7,440 bases of DNA from JBBIRT01 sp037441725 (GTDB lineage Bacteria > Desulfobacterota > BSN033 > UBA1163). This document shows positions 1-6,249 of this stretch, one piece after another (position 1 is the first letter of the stretch; each line of letters begins with the position of its first letter). The notes below the pieces were generated by a model. That model worked only from the letters and a program-made list of their open reading frames with translations. It had not been told where the DNA came from and made no database searches. The translations under genes were made by a program, and so were the position numbers. Location of the stretch: contig JBBIRT010000147.1 in the NCBI GenBank assembly GCA_037441725.1, positions 1-7,440 on the forward strand, written 5' to 3'.

Positions 1-1
1 A

Positions 2-364
2 TGCAGTAACTGTCATCCCTTTTTTAATGAACAGAGATTTTCAGGGATGCCAAATATTACCACCTGTATAGGGTGTCATAAAGATCCACTCACCCAGAAT
101 CCTGAGGAAGAAAAAATAAGACAATCTTATAAAAGTGGGAATACCCTCCAATGGAAGCGAATATATGAGCAGCCGGATCATGTCTTTTTTTCTCATCGAC
201 GTCATGTCGTTTTGGCTAAAATGGATTGTAAAAATTGTCATGGACCAATCGGCGAAAGTGAAACACCACCGGCAAAGCCGTGGGTCAAGATGACTATGAA
301 GTGGTGCATGGATTGTCATACAAAGACAAAGGCAAGTAATGACTGTATGGCTTGCCATGTTTAA
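2..364 (+). CDS. qrcA: Multiheme cytochrome c subunit of a Qrc/Act-like quinone oxidoreductase (5' partial)
   Basis: The frame is open from the left edge, so the start lies outside the window; the ATG at 47 is internal. The visible 120 residues contain five CxxCH heme-binding motifs: CSNCH (2-16), CIGCH (65-79), CKNCH (227-241), CMDCH (305-319) and CMACH (344-358). A FSHRRH stretch just before CKNCH offers histidines as axial ligands, a pattern familiar from QrcA, ActA and cytochrome c7/c3-type proteins. The missing N-terminus should carry a signal peptide or membrane anchor and perhaps one more heme, since characterised QrcA is hexaheme and ActA pentaheme. The family role is to exchange electrons between the Fe-S subunits of the complex and periplasmic cytochromes. 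It lies immediately upstream of the molybdopterin-like, ferredoxin-like and NrfD-like genes, which supports a Qrc or alternative complex III assignment. The choice between QrcA and ActA is less certain than the multiheme call. Confidence 0.85.
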   Translation, partial: CSNCHPFFNEQRFSGMPNITTCIGCHKDPLTQNPEEEKIRQSYKSGNTLQWKRIYEQPDHVFFSHRRHVVLAKMDCKNCHGPIGESETPPAKPWVKMTMKWCMDCHTKTKASNDCMACHV

Positions 365-366
365 TG

Positions 367-408
367 AGAGCATAGCGCAAAGCGCTTAGAGCATAGAGCG
401 TATAGGGT
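367..408 (+). repeat. Six degenerate tandem heptamers, consensus AGAGCAT
   Basis: Starting three bases after the stop of the upstream cytochrome, six consecutive 7-base units fit the consensus AG(A/C)GC(A/N)T. Units 1 and 4 (367-373, 388-394) are identical AGAGCAT. Units 2 and 3 together form a small hairpin, AGCGC/GCGCT around an AAA loop (374-386). The last unit is the most diverged. It resembles the short intergenic heptanucleotide repeats known from several bacteria. Its function is unknown. Confidence 0.6.
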
Positions 409-430
409 TTTTAATCCTCAAGGTTATTCA

Positions 431-451
431 CTGCACTTTGCTCCATGCCTT
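431..451 (-). repeat. Possible inverted counterpart of the heptamer array
   Basis: Read on the minus strand, three consecutive heptamers (AAGGCAT, GGAGCAA, AGTGCAG) resemble the units at 367-408. Pairing unit 388-394 with 445-451 gives six of seven pairs if one G-U pair is allowed, so the spacer transcript might fold back on itself. The match is short and degenerate. The ATG at 445 lies inside this stretch, which argues that it is not a true start codon. Confidence 0.3.
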
Positions 452-453
452 TT

Positions 454-461
454 GGAAAGGA
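454..461 (+). promoter_or_regulatory. Ribosome binding site fixing the qrcB-like start at 469
   Basis: GGAAAGGA lies seven bases before the ATG at 469. The longer in-frame ATG at 445 has no comparable purine-rich site. Starting at 469 also puts the Tat motif right at the N-terminus. Confidence 0.75.
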
Positions 462-468
462 TTTGTTT

Positions 469-2844
469 ATGAAATTGAGTCGGAGAGATTTTTTGAAGAT
501 GGGAGGAGGGGCAGGTGTTGCCATTGCCTTGGGGGGTGGATTCTGGAGATGGACTCAACTCCCTCCTTCTTCAAAACTTCTTCCCCCAGGGATTGAAAAA
601 TGGATACCAACGATTTGTGGCCAATGTCTGGGGGGTTGTGGAATTTTGGTTAGGGTGATCGATGGGTGGGCAACCAATATAATCGGCAACCCACTCCACC
701 CAGTCAATCGAGGAACCCTTTGCCCCAAAGGGATGGCTGGTCTTCAAGGGCTCTACGATCCTGACCGAATCCGGTCTCCTCTGAAGAGAGTTGGAAAACG
801 AGGAGAGGGGCGATGGGAACCTATCTCCTGGAAAGATGCAATTCAGGAAGTTAGCAATCTACTAAAAGAACTTAGAAAAAAAGGAGAACCTCATCGGCTG
901 GTGGTCTTAGGAGGTAGATACCGGGGGTTGATGAAACCTCTCTGGGAGCGTTTCTTAGAGGCCTATGGGTCTCCTAATTATGTGGATAATCAATTCCGTT
1001 GGGATGGAATCGCGATGGAAGGACTCTTTCTCACCCAAGGAATTCAGACTCTCCCCACCTATGATTTTGAAAATGTACAATATCTTCTCTCTTTTGGAGC
1101 TCCGCTTCTTGATTCTTACTGGTTTCCCATTCACGCCTTAAAGGCCTTTGGCCATTTCAGAAGAGGGAGGCCTGGACAGAGAGGAAAATTAGTTCAGATT
1201 GAACCCAGGCTTTCTATCACTGGGATGAAAGCAGATGAATGGATTCCAATACATCCAGGGACAGAAGGAATTTTGGCCTTAGGCATTGCTCATATGATTA
1301 TAAAAGAAGGACTCTATGATAAAGAGTTTATTGCCCAGAACACCTTTGGATTCGAAAATTGGGTGGACTCCAATGGAAAAAGGCATTTAGGTTTTCAGGA
1401 ATATGTCATCTCAGAATTTCCGCCAAACCGTGTATCGGATAAGACAGGGATTCCAATCGATACCATAATTCGTCTCTCCCGGGAATTTGCAACCCACCAA
1501 CCCTCTCTTGCCATAGGCTATCGAGATCGTCCTTTCCACCAGATGGCTGTTATGGCCTTAAACGGGCTCATGGGAAGCATTGACCGACCAGGTGGTATAC
1601 TCATTCCTAAGCCTATCCCTTTTAACCCCTTTCCCTCTTTTACTAAAGATCGTTTAGCTCAAAAGGGGTTAGAAATGGAAAAAATTGATAAGGGTAGGCA
1701 AACCCCTTTTAGAATAGACCAACCCTACCTCTTTGCTAAGAACTCAATTTCTGAAAGACCTTATCGGCCTAACGTTCTCTTTCTCTATTACTCGAACCCC
1801 CTCTTCTCTAATCCTCATCCTGACCTCTTTCAGAAAGCCATTGATCAAATTCCATCCATCATAAGTTTTTCTCCTTATATGGATGACACCACCCAATATG
1901 CAGATTTAATTCTTCCTGACCATAGCCCTTTAGAACGATGGCAAGATGACCCATTGTTCCTAAACAATGGATATCCCATTCTTGGGCTAAGGCAACCGAT
2001 TATTGAACCTATCCATCAAACAAAAGCCACGGGTGACGTTCTGATCGATCTTGCCAAATCATTAGGAGGAGAAATCGAGAAGGCTTTTCCATGGAAGGAT
2101 TTTAAAGAGGTTCTCCTTTACGGTCTTAAAGGAATATATGAAGCCAGACGAGGGGATGTATTTGGCCTTGAATTTGATGAGGCCTGGATTCGAATGCTTC
2201 AGAGAGGAGGCTGGTGGGATCCTTCCTATAAATCCTTTGATGAATTTTGGGAACTTCTCTTAGAGAGGGGAGGTTGGTGGGATCCAATCTATGAATTTGG
2301 AGAAAGAGATCGTATCTTCAAAACTCCCTCGAAAAAATTTGAATTTTATAGCCAAGGGATAAGAGGAAGCCTCTCCTCCTTAGGCGTGGACGAAGACTCG
2401 TCTTTCCTTCCCCATTGGGAGGAGCCAAGGATGAAAAAAGAAGAGAAGGGCTATCTACTCTTTCTGAATATCTTTAAACCTATGGGGATAGGAGGAAGAA
2501 ATTTTAATCAACCCTGGCTTCAAGGAATCATAGGTCCCCATCTCTTTGAAAAATGGACGACCTGGGTAGAGATCAATCCATTTACGGCTTCAGAACATAA
2601 TATTTCTGATGGAGATTGGGTCTGGGTTGAATCCCCTCATGGAAAGATCAAGGCAAAGGCTCGCCTCTACCAAGGGGCTATGCCTCAGGTGGTGAATATT
2701 CCCTTTGGAAACGGACACCGATCAGGGGGACGATGGTCTAAGAATATTGGAGAGAATCCATACCGGCTCTTAGATTTGGAGTTAGATCATCTAACAGGGC
2801 AACCAGTCCAGGGAATAACACGAGTAAAGATCTATAAAGTTTAA
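469..2844 (+). CDS. qrcB: Molybdopterin-oxidoreductase-like large subunit, Tat-exported, without a Cys/SeCys Mo ligand
   Basis: The protein is 791 residues from the ATG at 469. It begins with the Tat motif SRRDFLK (residues 4-10) and a Gly/Ala-rich hydrophobic stretch, so it should be exported folded to the periplasm. Residues 50-85 form a C-x2-C-x3-C-x27-C [4Fe-4S] site ending CPKG, typical of the molybdopterin oxidoreductase superfamily. The molybdopterin-fold regions and a C-terminal MopB-type domain (about 665-791) follow. These four cysteines are the only ones in the protein. Near GSPN (about residues 165-180), where PsrA- or Fdh-type enzymes carry a Cys or SeCys ligand, only Phe, Arg and Trp are seen. 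This fits QrcB and the ActB N-terminal domain, which are non-catalytic relatives. A 21-residue tandem duplication lies at residues 569-610. The cytochrome and Fe-S genes flank it on the same strand. An active enzyme using another Mo ligand (Ser or Asp) is the main alternative. Confidence 0.85.
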   Translation: MKLSRRDFLKMGGGAGVAIALGGGFWRWTQLPPSSKLLPPGIEKWIPTICGQCLGGCGILVRVIDGWATNIIGNPLHPVNRGTLCPKGMAGLQGLYDPDRIRSPLKRVGKRGEGRWEPISWKDAIQEVSNLLKELRKKGEPHRLVVLGGRYRGLMKPLWERFLEAYGSPNYVDNQFRWDGIAMEGLFLTQGIQTLPTYDFENVQYLLSFGAPLLDSYWFPIHALKAFGHFRRGRPGQRGKLVQIEPRLSITGMKADEWIPIHPGTEGILALGIAHMIIKEGLYDKEFIAQNTFGFENWVDSNGKRHLGFQEYVISEFPPNRVSDKTGIPIDTIIRLSREFATHQPSLAIGYRDRPFHQMAVMALNGLMGSIDRPGGILIPKPIPFNPFPSFTKDRLAQKGLEMEKIDKGRQTPFRIDQPYLFAKNSISERPYRPNVLFLYYSNPLFSNPHPDLFQKAIDQIPSIISFSPYMDDTTQYADLILPDHSPLERWQDDPLFLNNGYPILGLRQPIIEPIHQTKATGDVLIDLAKSLGGEIEKAFPWKDFKEVLLYGLKGIYEARRGDVFGLEFDEAWIRMLQRGGWWDPSYKSFDEFWELLLERGGWWDPIYEFGERDRIFKTPSKKFEFYSQGIRGSLSSLGVDEDSSFLPHWEEPRMKKEEKGYLLFLNIFKPMGIGGRNFNQPWLQGIIGPHLFEKWTTWVEINPFTASEHNISDGDWVWVESPHGKIKAKARLYQGAMPQVVNIPFGNGHRSGGRWSKNIGENPYRLLDLELDHLTGQPVQGITRVKIYKV
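2173..2298 (+). repeat. In-frame 63-bp tandem duplication inside the qrcB-like gene
   Basis: Two adjacent 63-base units (2173-2235 and 2236-2298) encode 21-residue copies. Both begin FDE-x-W and share RGGWWDP, with Tyr at position 19. By eye, 13 of 21 residues are identical. The reading frame continues intact through both. This looks like a local segmental duplication that diverged under selection for an aromatic turn motif. Confidence 0.8.
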
Positions 2845-2861
2845 TCCTCTCCCCATACTCT

Positions 2862-2888
2862 CCCTCCCCTTTTGGGAAGGGGATTGGG
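2862..2888 (+). other. GC-rich intergenic hairpin between qrcB-like and qrcC-like genes
   Basis: TCCCCTT (2865-2871) pairs with AAGGGGA (2877-2883) around a TTGGG loop. CCC at 2862-2864 can extend the stem with GGG at 2886-2888 across a two-base bulge. No U tract follows, so it does not look like an intrinsic terminator. The surrounding spacer is strikingly pyrimidine-rich, then purine-rich. It may be an mRNA-stabilising or processing stem, or a remnant of a dispersed palindromic repeat. Confidence 0.5.
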
Positions 2889-2896
2889 CGGAGGGT

Positions 2897-2902
2897 GGAG
2901 GT
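2897..2902 (+). promoter_or_regulatory. Ribosome binding site fixing the qrcC-like start at 2907
   Basis: GGAGGT is a near-perfect Shine-Dalgarno sequence four bases before the ATG at 2907. The longer in-frame GTG at 2895 overlaps this site and is therefore unlikely to be the start. Confidence 0.75.
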
Positions 2903-2906
2903 ATCA

Positions 2907-3590
2907 ATGCATCGCTGGGGAATGGTCATTGACTTAGATAAATGTACGGCCTGTCAGGCCTGTGTGGTTGCCTGCCTTTCAGAAAATAATATTGCTCTGA
3001 TCGGCCCAGGGGAATCGGCGAAGGGTCGAACCATCCATTGGATTGAACTGATTCCCTACATAGAAGGAGAGTATCCCCATGTAAAAGCACGGCTAATTCC
3101 AAGGCCCTGTATGCATTGTGATCATCCTCCTTGTACCAAAGTCTGTCCTGTTTTTGCAACCTATCTGAACGAAGAAGGAATCGTTACTCAGATTAATTAT
3201 CGTTGTATTGGATGCCGGTATTGTACCACTGCCTGTCCCTATACGGTAAAATCTTTCAATTGGTATGAACCAAAATGGCCTGAAGAGATGAAAGGGTCTT
3301 TGAATCGGGATGTTTCGATTCGAACCAAAGGAGTTGTGGAGAAGTGTACCTTTTGCCATCATCGACTACTTCAGGCAAGGGAGAAAGCCAAAGTTGAAGG
3401 AAGAGAGTTATTACCAGAGGACTATATTCCTGCCTGTGTCCAGGCCTGTCCCAGTGGAGCCATGTTTTTTGGGGATTTGAATGATCCCTTCAGCACTGTA
3501 TCAAAACTTTCTCGGGAAAGAAGGGCTTTCAGGCTGATGGAAGATCTTGGAACCGAACCAAAAGTCTATTACCTGTCGGAAGGGGTTTGA
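2907..3590 (+). CDS. qrcC: Four-cluster [4Fe-4S] ferredoxin-like electron-transfer subunit
   Basis: The protein is 227 residues from the ATG at 2907. It has sixteen cysteines in the four-cluster pattern of the PsrB/NrfC/DmsB family: C13, C16, C19, C23; C68, C71, C76, C80; C100, C103, C106, C110; and C147, C150, C177, C181. Each group ends in, or pairs with, a C-x3-C or CP motif, which predicts a wire of four cubane clusters. No signal peptide is visible. Such subunits normally cross the membrane by riding with the Tat-exported large subunit, here the upstream gene. The expected role is to carry electrons between the NrfD-like quinone-binding subunit and the multiheme cytochrome. Its stop codon overlaps the start of the next gene by one base, which implies coupled translation. 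In alternative complex III this domain is fused to the large subunit; here it is separate, as in Qrc. Confidence 0.88.
   Translation: MHRWGMVIDLDKCTACQACVVACLSENNIALIGPGESAKGRTIHWIELIPYIEGEYPHVKARLIPRPCMHCDHPPCTKVCPVFATYLNEEGIVTQINYRCIGCRYCTTACPYTVKSFNWYEPKWPEEMKGSLNRDVSIRTKGVVEKCTFCHHRLLQAREKAKVEGRELLPEDYIPACVQACPSGAMFFGDLNDPFSTVSKLSRERRAFRLMEDLGTEPKVYYLSEGV
3578..3585 (+). promoter_or_regulatory. Ribosome binding site inside the qrcC-like 3' end, with TGATG stop/start overlap
   Basis: GGAAGGGG lies four bases before the ATG at 3590, whose A is also the last base of the upstream TGA stop (3588-3590). The overlap suggests translational coupling, giving matched amounts of the Fe-S and membrane subunits. 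A TTG at 3587 is in frame but less likely as the start. Confidence 0.7.
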
Positions 3591-4924
3591 TGGAAAAAAT
3601 AGATATCAATCTAAATGAAGATGAGGTTCTATTCCATCCTGTTGAAAAGACAGGAAGGGCTTTTTACCTCACCCTCTCCATTTTGATTGGAATCACCCTG
3701 TGGGCCATTTATGCTTACCATTTTCAATATCGAGAAGGCCTTGGGGTAACTGGGTTAGCTCGGCCAATCTTCTGGGGGGTATATATCACCAACTTCGTCT
3801 TTTTCATCGGAATCAGTCATGCAGGAACATTGATTTCGGCCATCCTTAGGTTGGCCAAAGCAGAATGGCGCCGCTCCATTACCCGATCAGCGGAGGTCAT
3901 CACGGTTCTAGTTCTTTTCTTTGGTGTAGGAAATATTTTGATGGATTTGGGACGGCCTGACCGAATGCTTAACATCATCAAATATTCACAATTCCAGTCT
4001 CCTCTCCTTTGGGATGTCTCCAGTATTACGGTCTATCTTACTGCAAGCTCCATCTATCTTTATCTTCCGCTTATTCCGGATATTGCTCTTTTGAGGGACC
4101 GAAATGGGAAACGGAAATGGTTTTATCGGATATTGGCCTTGGGGTGGAAAGGGACAGAGAGACAACATCATCTTCTTGAAAAGGCTATCTCTTTTATGGC
4201 CATCCTGGTCATCCCGGTGGCCGTCTCAGTCCATACCGTTGTCTCATTTGTCTTTGCCATGACTATCCAGCCAATGTGGCATAGTGCCATCTTTGGTCCT
4301 TATTTTGTGGCTGGAGCCATCTTTTCTGGGATTGCTGCTCTCATTGTTGCAATGAATATTATCCGAAAGGTGTACCATCTGGAGGAATACCTAAGGCCAG
4401 TCCATTTTAATAACCTTGGAATTCTGCTTTTGGTGATGACCCTCCTTTGGTTTTATTTCACCTTCACAGAATATTTGACCACCTATTATGGGGGAGAGCC
4501 TATCCATATGACAATCTTTTGGATGAAGTTTACGGGAAGGTTTTCTCCTTATTTCTGGGGGATGTTCCTATTCTGTTTTATCATCCCTCTTCCGATCTTA
4601 AGTTTTAAAAAGACCAGAACCCCATTAGGGACTCTGATTGCTTCTCTCTCGGTCATCATAGGGATGTGGTTAGAGCGATATGTGATTGTTGTCCCAACCC
4701 TAACCAACCCCAGACTTCCGAACGAAATGGTGATCTATTTTCCCACCTGGATCGAATGGTCTATGTTTGCCGGTTGCATCTCCTTTTTTATCTTGCTCTA
4801 TATGCTCTTTACAAAGCTCTTCCCGATTGTATCCATTTGGGAAGTGAGAGAGGGAAGAGAGAAATCGATGGCAGAGGTCCAGGAGAGGATTAAAACTTAT
4901 CTTCCCGGGATCGGAGTAGAGTAA
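3590..4924 (+). CDS. qrcD: NrfD/PsrC-like integral membrane quinone-binding subunit
   Basis: The protein is 444 residues and strongly hydrophobic, with about ten predicted membrane helices. Approximate spans are 24-44, 60-88, 99-120, 137-161, 196-222, 233-257, 274-296, 320-338, 346-366 and 386-410. Motifs typical of the NrfD superfamily, in the QrcD/ActC branch, include ISHAGTLISAILRL (75-88), GRPDR (121-125), SPLLWD (137-142), SVHTVVSF (213-220), WHSAIFGPYFVAGA (230-243) and ERYVIVVPTL (362-371). A late TWIEW (386-390) is also characteristic. The conserved H77 and H215 are candidates for quinone or proton handling; this is inference from family conservation. The protein should anchor the periplasmic Fe-S and molybdopterin-like subunits and exchange electrons with menaquinone or another quinone. 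It has no heme-ligand pattern like that of b-type anchor subunits. ActC is the closest alternative assignment. Confidence 0.87.
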   Translation: MEKIDINLNEDEVLFHPVEKTGRAFYLTLSILIGITLWAIYAYHFQYREGLGVTGLARPIFWGVYITNFVFFIGISHAGTLISAILRLAKAEWRRSITRSAEVITVLVLFFGVGNILMDLGRPDRMLNIIKYSQFQSPLLWDVSSITVYLTASSIYLYLPLIPDIALLRDRNGKRKWFYRILALGWKGTERQHHLLEKAISFMAILVIPVAVSVHTVVSFVFAMTIQPMWHSAIFGPYFVAGAIFSGIAALIVAMNIIRKVYHLEEYLRPVHFNNLGILLLVMTLLWFYFTFTEYLTTYYGGEPIHMTIFWMKFTGRFSPYFWGMFLFCFIIPLPILSFKKTRTPLGTLIASLSVIIGMWLERYVIVVPTLTNPRLPNEMVIYFPTWIEWSMFAGCISFFILLYMLFTKLFPIVSIWEVREGREKSMAEVQERIKTYLPGIGVE

Positions 4925-5000
4925 ATCTCGATGAGAAAATGTCAGTTGAACTTGATTCAGGGTATAAACCATCAATCCGTTAATATTCACAATCGGATTC

Positions 5001-5006
5001 AGGTGA
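5001..5006 (+). promoter_or_regulatory. Ribosome binding site fixing the first tetraheme cytochrome start at 5012
   Basis: AGGTGA matches the anti-Shine-Dalgarno core and lies five bases before the ATG at 5012. The longer in-frame ATG at 4931 lacks a well-spaced site and would add 27 polar residues before the signal peptide. Confidence 0.7.
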
Positions 5007-5011
5007 TTTTA

Positions 5012-6187
5012 ATGAGAAATCTGTTGTTTATTCTCGGAGTGATCAGCCTTTTTATTGGACCTTCTGTTTCTGCCCAGATGCTTCCAGAAGGTCCAACCAA
5101 GGGAGCTCGCCTCTTTGTTACGAAAGGTTGTGTCAAATGCCATGCCCTTAAGGGAGAAGGAGGAAGGATCGGACCTGATTTAGGAAAGATCGAATTAGGA
5201 GATACTCAACTGAACCTCGTTGCAAAAATCTGGAATCACATTCCATCAATGATCCTCAGTATGGAACGGGCCAAAATGATTAAACCGATGATGGATGGTC
5301 AGGAATTTTCAGAAATTTCTGCTTATCTTTACTCTTTTAAATTTTTTGATGAACCTGGTAATGCCATTCGAGGCAGAGCCCTTTTTAGCGAAAAGGGCTG
5401 TCAAAACTGTCACCCTTTTACAGGGAAGGGGAGACAAGGAGAATCTGGATTGGATCTATTCCCCCAAAACCTCTCCCCCATCTTTTTAAGCCAGGTCATT
5501 TGGAATCATGGGCAGGAGATGATCGCTCGTATGGCCCAATTAGGAATGAAATGGCCTAAGTTTAATGGGACAGAGATGATGGATCTTTTGGAATTTATTA
5601 AAACTAATGCAAAAGGAATCGGGGAAGCAGCCTTCATTACTCCTGGAAGTCCAAAAGAAGGGAAACGAGTCTTCTTGGCTAAAGGATGTTTCCAGTGCCA
5701 TCGCATCCATGGAGAAGGGGCAAAAGATGGAGATGACCTTGGAAAGAAGGCTAAGAGATTTTATAAAAGCCTTACCCAGATTGCCTCGATTATGTGGAAT
5801 AAAGGGGAAGTCGTTCTATCAAAGATGGCCAGGACTCCGACCGGGATTCCTAAACTTACAGCCAAAGAGATGGCCGACCTTTTATCTTTTCTCTATTTTC
5901 TTCATTTTATAGATGAGCCAGGGAATCCTTTGCAGGGAAAGAAACTCTTTTCAGAGAAAGGATGTGCCAAATGCCATCAAATGGATGGAAGATCTGGTGA
6001 ATGGATGTCCATTGAATTGTCTAAGTATCAAGGAAAAGACCAATTAGAGATTGTAGCAAATATATGGAATCATAGCATCGAGATTCAGAGGGCCGCAAAA
6101 GAAAAAGGCCTCCAATGGCCTCAATTTAAAAAAGGGGAGGTGGCGGATCTCCTTGAATATATAAGAATTCCAAAGAAAAGACCTTAA
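5012..6187 (+). CDS. Secreted tetraheme cytochrome c made of four class-I-like domains (paralog A)
   Basis: The protein is 391 residues, with a signal peptide at 1-21 (hydrophobic core, likely cleavage after SVSA). Four CxxCH sites (C40, C130, C226, C318) are spaced 90-96 residues apart, one per domain. Each domain reads G-x3-F, heme site, then (M/I)WN(H/K), then an acidic helix such as EMADL. The first domain keeps the GPDLG loop of class I cytochromes c; later domains lose or alter it. Met residues four and eight positions after the WNH histidine position are candidate sixth ligands. Domain 3 has Lys in place of that His and lacks the nearer Met; domain 4 lacks both Met residues. It starts 87 bases after the NrfD-like gene, with no terminator between. 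It is therefore probably a periplasmic electron partner of the complex. I do not recognise a named family for the whole protein. Confidence 0.85.
   Translation: MRNLLFILGVISLFIGPSVSAQMLPEGPTKGARLFVTKGCVKCHALKGEGGRIGPDLGKIELGDTQLNLVAKIWNHIPSMILSMERAKMIKPMMDGQEFSEISAYLYSFKFFDEPGNAIRGRALFSEKGCQNCHPFTGKGRQGESGLDLFPQNLSPIFLSQVIWNHGQEMIARMAQLGMKWPKFNGTEMMDLLEFIKTNAKGIGEAAFITPGSPKEGKRVFLAKGCFQCHRIHGEGAKDGDDLGKKAKRFYKSLTQIASIMWNKGEVVLSKMARTPTGIPKLTAKEMADLLSFLYFLHFIDEPGNPLQGKKLFSEKGCAKCHQMDGRSGEWMSIELSKYQGKDQLEIVANIWNHSIEIQRAAKEKGLQWPQFKKGEVADLLEYIRIPKKRP
5102..6184 (+). repeat. Four tandem monoheme domains of paralog A
   Basis: Domain starts, taken at the conserved Gly before the x3-F motif, are at 5102, 5372, 5660 and 5936. 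Junctions 1-2 and 3-4 are tight and share DEPGN. Junction 2-3 uses a longer, different linker (ITPGSP), so the unit of repetition is a two-domain block. Confidence 0.8.
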
Positions 6188-6240
6188 ACTTTAAAGCAGG
6201 GGTTAAGGGGTTGACTTCCTTTCCCTAAGAATGATTGAAT

Positions 6241-6245
6241 GGGGA
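6241..6245 (+). promoter_or_regulatory. Ribosome binding site for the second tetraheme cytochrome
   Basis: GGGGA precedes the ATG at 6250 by four bases. An in-frame TTG at 6235 would add only five residues and has no better upstream site, so the ATG is preferred. The following ATG at 6259 is possible but too close to the hydrophobic segment. Confidence 0.5.
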
Positions 6246-6249
6246 AAAA

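Noticed and set aside
41..373. 110-codon open frame on the minus strand opposite the first cytochrome
   Set aside because: It lies fully antisense to a gene with five heme motifs, has no family features and looks like a shadow frame. The same applies to the other minus-strand frames in the window.
445..468. Upstream ATG adding eight residues to the molybdopterin-like protein
   Set aside because: There is no Shine-Dalgarno before it. The site GGAAAGGA and the Tat motif both favour 469.
469..3590. Active polysulfide, thiosulfate or formate oxidoreductase
   Set aside because: The Fe-S and NrfD subunits would fit, but the large subunit has no Cys or SeCys ligand, and a multiheme QrcA/ActA-like gene precedes it.
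4954..5003. Direct repeat GATTCAGG (4954-4961, 4996-5003) and inverted AATCCG/CGGATT in the spacer after the NrfD-like gene
   Set aside because: The elements are short with a 14-base loop, and there is no U tract or known operator pattern. This is compatible with chance.
4931..5011. Longer N-terminus for the first tetraheme cytochrome
   Set aside because: It would put 27 polar residues before a clear signal peptide, and AGGTGA is well placed only for 5012.
6211..6239. TTGACT at 6211-6216 as a -35 box for an internal promoter of the second cytochrome
   Set aside because: At 17-base spacing the -10 candidate is ATTGAA, a poor match, so an internal promoter cannot be supported.
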